DNA from: an uncultured Erysipelotrichaceae bacterium | Lineage (GTDB): Bacteria; Bacillota_I; Bacilli_A; RF39; UBA660 | Length of the DNA stretch: 37,974 bases | Assembly: GCA_902779035.1 (NCBI GenBank) | Contig: CACZAH010000006.1 | Location: forward strand, 1-37,974 | Reading direction: 5' to 3' | Shown: positions 34,282 through 37,974 of the stretch, in pieces | Position numbering within the stretch: the stretch's first letter is position 1 | Layout: every line of letters begins with the position of its first letter | The notes under the pieces: model-generated | Seen by the model: the letters and a program-made list of their open reading frames with translations, nothing else | Told to the model about the DNA's origin: nothing | Database searches by the model: none | Translations under genes and position numbers: made by a program

Positions 34282-35640
34282 TTAAAACATTTTTATCTGA
34301 TTTACCATTTTCTGAATCTCATTTTTAAGCTCATCACTCTTATCAACTTCTTTTTTGATTTTATCCACACCGTGCATAACAGTAGTATGATTTCTTCCAC
34401 CAAACTCATTACCTATTTTAACTAAGTTTTCATTTAAATACATTCTACATATATACATTGCAACCTGACGAGGTTGAGTAATTGTACTAATACGCCTTTT
34501 AGATTTTAAATCATCTACACTAACATTATAATTACTACAAACAATGTGCATAACTTGTTCAATATTATTTTTAGCCTCAATTCTAGTAACAAAGTAGTCT
34601 TTTAAGGCCTCGGTTGCAAGATCTAAGTTAATATCAGACCCATTCATTATAGTAGCATATGCAAATACTCTAGTTAATGCACCTTCTAGTTTTCTAATAT
34701 CACTAGTGCAGTTACTTGCAATATATTCTTTTACATCTTCTGGGAAATTAGTTTTAAGTTCGTGATTCTCAATCTTTTTGTTGATAATATTCATTCTAAG
34801 TTCAAAATCAGGTGGTTCAATACTTACAGTAAGTCCCCAGTTAAACCTAGTTTTTAGCCTTTCTTCTAGCCTCTTTATATCATCTGGTGATCTATCTGAT
34901 GATATAATTATTTGTTTTTCATTATTATATAAGTCATTAAATGTGTTGAAAAACTCTTGTTGTGCGGAAGTCGCACCTACTATATTGTGGATATCATCAA
35001 TTATTAATACATCTACATCACGATATTTACTTTTAAATTGTTTAGTTACTTCAAAGTTATCTGATGAACCATTTTTTCTACATATTTCGACAAAATCGTT
35101 CAAAAAATTATCGCAGGTAATGTAAAGTACACGTTTGGCAGTATTTTTTACGACAAAATTACCTATTGCCTGCATTAAATGGGTCTTTCCAAGACCACTA
35201 GGTCCATAGATAAATAATGGATTATACATTTTACCGGGGTGTTCTGCAACCGCAATTGCGCTAGTGGCTGCAAACTTATTACTCTTACCTATTATATAGT
35301 TTTCAAATGAATACCTACTGTCAAGATTATTTGTAAAGGTCTCATTACTAGGAATACCTATATCTTCAGTATTAATTTCAATATTCTTTTCAACTTCTTC
35401 TTCAAGTAGAAATTCAAATTTGAAGTTAGTTCCAGTTACTTCCTGAAATATTTCTTCAATTATATCTATATAGTTTTCCGAAAGATTCTTTTTATGAACA
35501 TGATATGGAACTTGTACTATTGCCTTATTCTCTGTAAGGTCAATTAGCTTAGTTTCACTAAACCAAGTCTCATAAGATATGTTACTAATTTTGTTTTTTA
35601 CACGTTCTAAAAAACTTTTCCACATATTTTCTAGGTTCAT
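34282..35640 (-). CDS. dnaA: chromosomal replication initiator DnaA
   Basis: Binds DnaA boxes and melts the origin. Domain I occupies the first 80 residues (YETWFSETKL). The AAA+ core has GPSGLGKTHLMQAIGN (Walker A, about 150-165) and VLIIDDIHNI (Walker B). The C-terminal DNA-binding domain ends with GRNHTTVMHGVDKI. ATG at 35640 (MNLENMW) is chosen because AAGGTG lies 6 nt upstream; nine codons of upstream frame overlap a DnaA box and are probably not translated. Length is 452 residues. A DnaA box at the probable start of transcription suggests autoregulation. Confidence 0.98.
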   Translation of the reverse strand: MNLENMWKSFLERVKNKISNISYETWFSETKLIDLTENKAIVQVPYHVHKKNLSENYIDIIEEIFQEVTGTNFKFEFLLEEEVEKNIEINTEDIGIPSNETFTNNLDSRYSFENYIIGKSNKFAATSAIAVAEHPGKMYNPLFIYGPSGLGKTHLMQAIGNFVVKNTAKRVLYITCDNFLNDFVEICRKNGSSDNFEVTKQFKSKYRDVDVLIIDDIHNIVGATSAQQEFFNTFNDLYNNEKQIIISSDRSPDDIKRLEERLKTRFNWGLTVSIEPPDFELRMNIINKKIENHELKTNFPEDVKEYIASNCTSDIRKLEGALTRVFAYATIMNGSDINLDLATEALKDYFVTRIEAKNNIEQVMHIVCSNYNVSVDDLKSKRRISTITQPRQVAMYICRMYLNENLVKIGNEFGGRNHTTVMHGVDKIKKEVDKSDELKNEIQKMVNQIKMF

Positions 35641-35670
35641 AAATACACCTTCTTCCGTTATACACATAAT

Positions 35671-35699
35671 ATTCTACAATAAAATGTTCAAAAAGTGAA
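35671..35699 (-). promoter_or_regulatory. candidate promoter of dnaA
   Basis: The minus strand reads TTCACT, 17 nt, TAGAAT (-10 at 35671-35676). A perfect DnaA box (35658-35666) lies at the expected transcription start, which would allow autorepression. Confidence 0.4.
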
Positions 35700-35879
35700 G
35701 CAAAAAAGTCAACAATTCTCTAAAAAAATTAAGTTATACACAATTTATGTGCATAACTTATGAACATAAAAATTTGCACACATTAATGCACAATGTGCAT
35801 AAGTCAATATTTTGTGGATAACTCATATTAGACTATAGATTATAAGGGAATGTTGAGATTAAATCAATGTTCATAACTA

Positions 35880-35896
35880 TGTCGAATTATGTCTAT
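35880..35896. promoter_or_regulatory. tandem Spo0A-box-like pair inside oriC
   Basis: TGTCGAAttaTGTCTAT, two 7-bp elements at 10-bp spacing, identical over all 17 bases to 32955-32971 upstream of comK. It lies just after a TTATGAACA-type DnaA box. In Bacillus, Spo0A binds boxes within oriC and limits initiation. Confidence 0.6.
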
Positions 35897-35983
35897 TTAT
35901 GTGTTTATAACATTTTTTTAAACATTTATGAACATTATCTATTTAATTATATGCACATATTATTGATTAATACTAAAAAATAC

Positions 35984-36187
35984 CTATTTGGTATCTTCTA
36001 TTTTTTCAATATTATTATTATTTAAATTATCAAGTGCGAATTCTATACATTCATTTATTAGTCTATTTACAGATATATCATTACTTTGTGATAACTTTTC
36101 AATTCTTTCTAATGTTTTATATTTTAATCTTATTGTTTTTAGAACGGATTTTTCATCATTTATATTAGGTATTTTAAAACTATTCAT
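35984..36187 (-). CDS. small ribbon-helix-helix-like DNA-binding protein
   Basis: A 67-residue protein starting at ATG 36187 (MNSFKIPN), chosen because AGGAG lies 7 nt upstream; the extra 8 codons upstream lack one. The sequence SVLKTIRLKYKTLERIEKLSQSNDISVNRLINECIEFALDNL fits the CopG/Arc ribbon-helix-helix pattern: a short strand, two helices and a turn with an S-x-N-x-L-I core. Such proteins are usually dimeric repressors or antitoxins; no toxin gene is adjacent. It is divergent from the prepilin gene, and a direct repeat (ACAATTAGT) sits between them. Confidence 0.7.
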   Translation of the reverse strand: MNSFKIPNINDEKSVLKTIRLKYKTLERIEKLSQSNDISVNRLINECIEFALDNLNNNNIEKIEDTK

Positions 36188-36237
36188 TGTATCACTCCTA
36201 CAAATAAACATCTAATTAAATTGTAATATAATGTAGT

Positions 36238-36274
36238 ACAATTAGTAAGTAGCACAAAATGTGACACAATTAGT
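36238..36274. repeat. direct repeat ACAATTAGT between divergent genes
   Basis: ACAATTAGT occurs at 36238-36246 and 36266-36274, 28 bp apart. The second copy overlaps the -35 region of the prepilin promoter. A candidate operator for the divergent ribbon-helix-helix protein. Confidence 0.45.
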
Positions 36275-36282
36275 GTTTTTTA

Positions 36283-36291
36283 TGATATAAT
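36283..36291 (+). promoter_or_regulatory. extended -10 promoter of the prepilin gene
   Basis: TG-A-TATAAT (-10 at 36286-36291), 29 nt upstream of the ATG. The -35 region (TGTGACAC) is poor. Confidence 0.5.
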
Positions 36292-36319
36292 GTTTAAAAG
36301 TATGAAAGGAATATGATTT

Positions 36320-37567
36320 ATGAAATATAAAAATAAAGGTTTTACATTGATAGAGATACTAGCTGTAGTAACAATAATAGGATTAATATTTATACTTGTT
36401 ATACCTAAAATAACTACTTCACTAAAAAATAAGAAAGGTGATGTAGATAAAACTACTGAAAACTTAGTATTAAGTGCGACCAAACTATACGTGTCTGATC
36501 ATTCATCAAAGTTTGAAAAAACAGATGGTAACATATCTTGTATGCCTCTACATCAATTAGTAAAAAAAGGATATTTAGATGGGCCAGTTAAAAATGTAAC
36601 AGATGATAAGGATATAACTAACGGGAAGAGTGTTAGAATAACATATGATAAAGGATTTAAGTATGAGTTAGTGGATAGTGGTGAGTGCAAGGTTAAATAT
36701 ATTCAATTAGCAACTAAATATCTTCTTAAGAAAACAAATCCTATTACTATAACAAATTATACAGATGGAGATATTCATGAAATGTATACCTTTGAACATG
36801 AAGCAACAGAGCAAACTCCTGCACTTACTGACTATAGATATATAGGAAGTGATCCTAATAACTATGTTGAGTTTAATAATGAATTATGGAGAATAGTAGG
36901 CGTTTTTAAAGTAGAAGATGGAAATGGTTACTGGGAATATAGAGTCAAGATAGTTAGGAATGAATTTCTTTCTAGTACTAAAGCTTGGGGATCGAATAAC
37001 GAATGGTCTACTTCTAGTTTAAATACGTATCTAAATAATGAGTATTTAACCTCATTAAGTGTACAATCACAGAATATGATAAAAGATGCTACCTATTATT
37101 TGGGTGGTCGACATAGTATCTCGAATTTAAGTGATACTTTATGTTATAACTTTGAAAGAAGCACTTCTGTTTATGCTTATGATGAAAGAAAGTTGAATTG
37201 GTCTGGCAAATTTGCTTTAATGTATCCAAGCGATTATATATATACATTTGCTTTAGGTGTAGATAGTTATTGCAATTTAAATGGAGGTAAGTGTTCAATT
37301 GACAATGGTGGAAATCCTTCAAAAAGTTGGGTATATAATATTGGTGGCGGTTCTAAATCACAGTGGTTAATATCTCAGGATTCATCATATCCTATAGTTG
37401 CATATCAGATTTACAAATCAGGATTTATTGATAATTATAATAGTCGTTCTGGTTATGTTAGAGTTGGTGGTAAATGCTATATAAATCCTGCTCTCTACCT
37501 CTCATCCAAAGTTAAAATCACATCTGGAAATGGATCTATCAACAATGCATATAAATTAAGTATATAG
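36320..37567 (+). CDS. prepilin-like protein with large C-terminal surface module
   Basis: A 415-residue protein. MKYKNKG is the basic leader, and FTLIEILAVVTIIGLIFILVI the N-terminal prepilin helix with the processing glycine at residue 7 and the glutamate at +5. Residues about 35-135 form the same kind of small stalk as in the 2052-3017 protein (LYVSD...C...LVKKGY...GEC). The C-terminal 250 residues (about 165-415) are different: NNELWRIVGVF, then WSTSSLNTYLNNEY, then GKFALMYPSDY, then the YLSSKVKITSGNGS ending. This module occurs in large secreted proteins of uncultured Bacilli, recalled rather than searched; its function is unknown. AAAGG precedes the start. Confidence 0.75.
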   Translation: MKYKNKGFTLIEILAVVTIIGLIFILVIPKITTSLKNKKGDVDKTTENLVLSATKLYVSDHSSKFEKTDGNISCMPLHQLVKKGYLDGPVKNVTDDKDITNGKSVRITYDKGFKYELVDSGECKVKYIQLATKYLLKKTNPITITNYTDGDIHEMYTFEHEATEQTPALTDYRYIGSDPNNYVEFNNELWRIVGVFKVEDGNGYWEYRVKIVRNEFLSSTKAWGSNNEWSTSSLNTYLNNEYLTSLSVQSQNMIKDATYYLGGRHSISNLSDTLCYNFERSTSVYAYDERKLNWSGKFALMYPSDYIYTFALGVDSYCNLNGGKCSIDNGGNPSKSWVYNIGGGSKSQWLISQDSSYPIVAYQIYKSGFIDNYNSRSGYVRVGGKCYINPALYLSSKVKITSGNGSINNAYKLSI

Positions 37568-37584
37568 TAATAATTAAATATTAT

Positions 37585-37610
37585 GATAAGTGTAATGCTT
37601 ATCTTTTTTT
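37585..37610 (+). terminator. terminator of the prepilin gene
   Basis: Stem GATAAG / CTTATC with 7-nt loop, followed by seven T residues. Confidence 0.7.
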
Positions 37611-37740
37611 TACCTTTTTATTAACACCAAGTTATATTTTATGCAAAATTTACACTTTTTTAGATATTTTTATCGAAAAAAAAAGGAAATTTAAAAGTTT
37701 TAACTAATAATATAAGTAGAGGGAAAAGAATGTATTGTTC

Positions 37741-37768
37741 TTGATAAAATGCTGGATTTATTTAGAAT
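37741..37768 (+). promoter_or_regulatory. candidate promoter of the second Rpn-type gene
   Basis: TTGATA, 16 nt, TAGAAT (37763-37768), about 32 nt upstream of the ATG. The rest of the 233-bp interval 37568-37800 shows only the prepilin terminator and no gene. Confidence 0.5.
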
Positions 37769-37800
37769 AGTATTTTGTTAGTACCTTAGAGGGAGGAATT

Positions 37801-37974
37801 ATGGTTAATGTATATGAAAAAGTATTAAAAGAAGATGAGGTTATACCTTTAACGTATGACCGAGTATTCAAACTTATTTTTGGTGATGCAAATCACTTAG
37901 AGAGATTAAACTTATTATTATCTGTAACTCTTAAGAAAAAAGTTGAAGTAATTAAACTATATCCTAATGATTTA
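37801..37974 (+). CDS. Rpn/PD-(D/E)XK nuclease family putative transposase, partial
   Basis: Only the first 58 codons are in the window. LTYDRVFKLIFGD (about residues 18-30) followed by an ERLNLLLSVTL helix and KKKVEVIKLYPND matches the start of Rpn-type proteins, including the gene at 3139-4023. GGGAGG lies before the ATG. The frame is open to the end of the window. The catalytic core is outside the window, so activity cannot be judged. Confidence 0.7.
   Translation, partial: MVNVYEKVLKEDEVIPLTYDRVFKLIFGDANHLERLNLLLSVTLKKKVEVIKLYPNDL

Larger units (their letters stand above)
35641..35983. other. oriC: origin of replication (oriC), upstream part
   Basis: No gene in this interval. Perfect TTATNCACA matches lie at 35658, 35734, 35748 (inverse), 35794 (inverse) and 35813 (inverse, TGTGGATAA). 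One-mismatch or TTATGAACA-type boxes lie at 35758, 35784, 35868 and 35926. A very AT-rich tract at about 35895-35980 could be the unwinding element. Gene direction switches across this interval, as expected at an origin. Confidence 0.9.

Noticed and set aside
35822-35850. DnaA-trio element after the TGTGGATAA box
   Set aside because: The sequence has scattered TTA and CTA triplets but not a continuous run of trios.
1-37974. Mollicute-type genetic code (TGA read as tryptophan)
   Set aside because: All conserved proteins are full length under the standard code and tryptophans are encoded by TGG.
1-37974. CRISPR arrays, tRNA or rRNA genes
   Set aside because: No regularly spaced repeats, tRNA cloverleaf patterns or rRNA sequences were recognised.

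Overview
The window is an AT-rich chromosomal replication-origin region from a low-GC Gram-positive bacterium (Bacillota). Gene content and order resemble Bacilli: dnaA-dnaN-recF-gyrB-gyrA, then tadA-dnaX-ebfC-recR-bofA-holB-ricT-trmN6-rsmI and pth-mfd-spoVT, with the standard genetic code. SpoIIR, BofA and SpoVT point to an endospore-forming ancestry or lifestyle. ComK, prepilin-like proteins with GFTLxE motifs and parS/Noc-type sites point to a deep-branching, probably uncultured member of the Bacilli. That placement is inference; no rRNA gene is present.

Layout. oriC lies at about 35.64-35.98 kb, upstream of dnaA, with a second set of DnaA boxes between dnaA and dnaN (34.13-34.28 kb), so the origin is bipartite as in Bacillus. 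To its left almost every gene is on the minus strand, co-directional with a leftward fork. To its right are a small ribbon-helix-helix-like gene, a plus-strand prepilin-like gene, and the start of an Rpn-type nuclease/transposase gene cut by the window end. From the origin leftward: (i) dnaA, dnaN, comK (where yaaA normally sits), recF, gyrB, gyrA; (ii) a 375-bp interval with the SRP RNA gene and two parS sites, flanked by two more parS sites; (iii) tadA to rsmI, pth, mfd, spoVT; (iv) metG, a 56-residue membrane protein, tatD, an HD protein, a 3D-domain protein, ksgA; (v) spoIIR, mntP, a class II aldolase gene, murA, a hypothetical, a BI-1-like membrane protein, a lipoprotein, rpmE, DUF421; (vi) an Rpn-type gene, a second prepilin-like gene with a LamG-like C-terminal module, and typA.

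How the parts work together. Most genes serve replication (dnaA, dnaN, dnaX, holB, gyrase), repair (recF, recR, mfd, tatD), translation (typA, rpmE, metG, pth, ksgA, rsmI, tadA, trmN6, SRP RNA) and the wall (murA, 3D protein). The main point of interest is a candidate developmental control layer on the origin. comK is a separate transcription unit. It is preceded by three 7-bp Spo0A-box-like elements at exact 10-bp steps, and a 17-bp piece of that array (TGTCGAAttaTGTCTAT) is repeated exactly inside oriC. This suggests that one regulator, probably Spo0A, links competence, sporulation and replication initiation. The encoded ComK is short and ends before the C-terminal region that in Bacillus carries the MecA/ClpCP recognition peptide. 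Further signals are a helically phased DnaA-box array, a DnaA-box cluster in ksgA, four parS sites, a Noc-type palindrome, and two modular prepilin-like genes each next to an Rpn-type gene.
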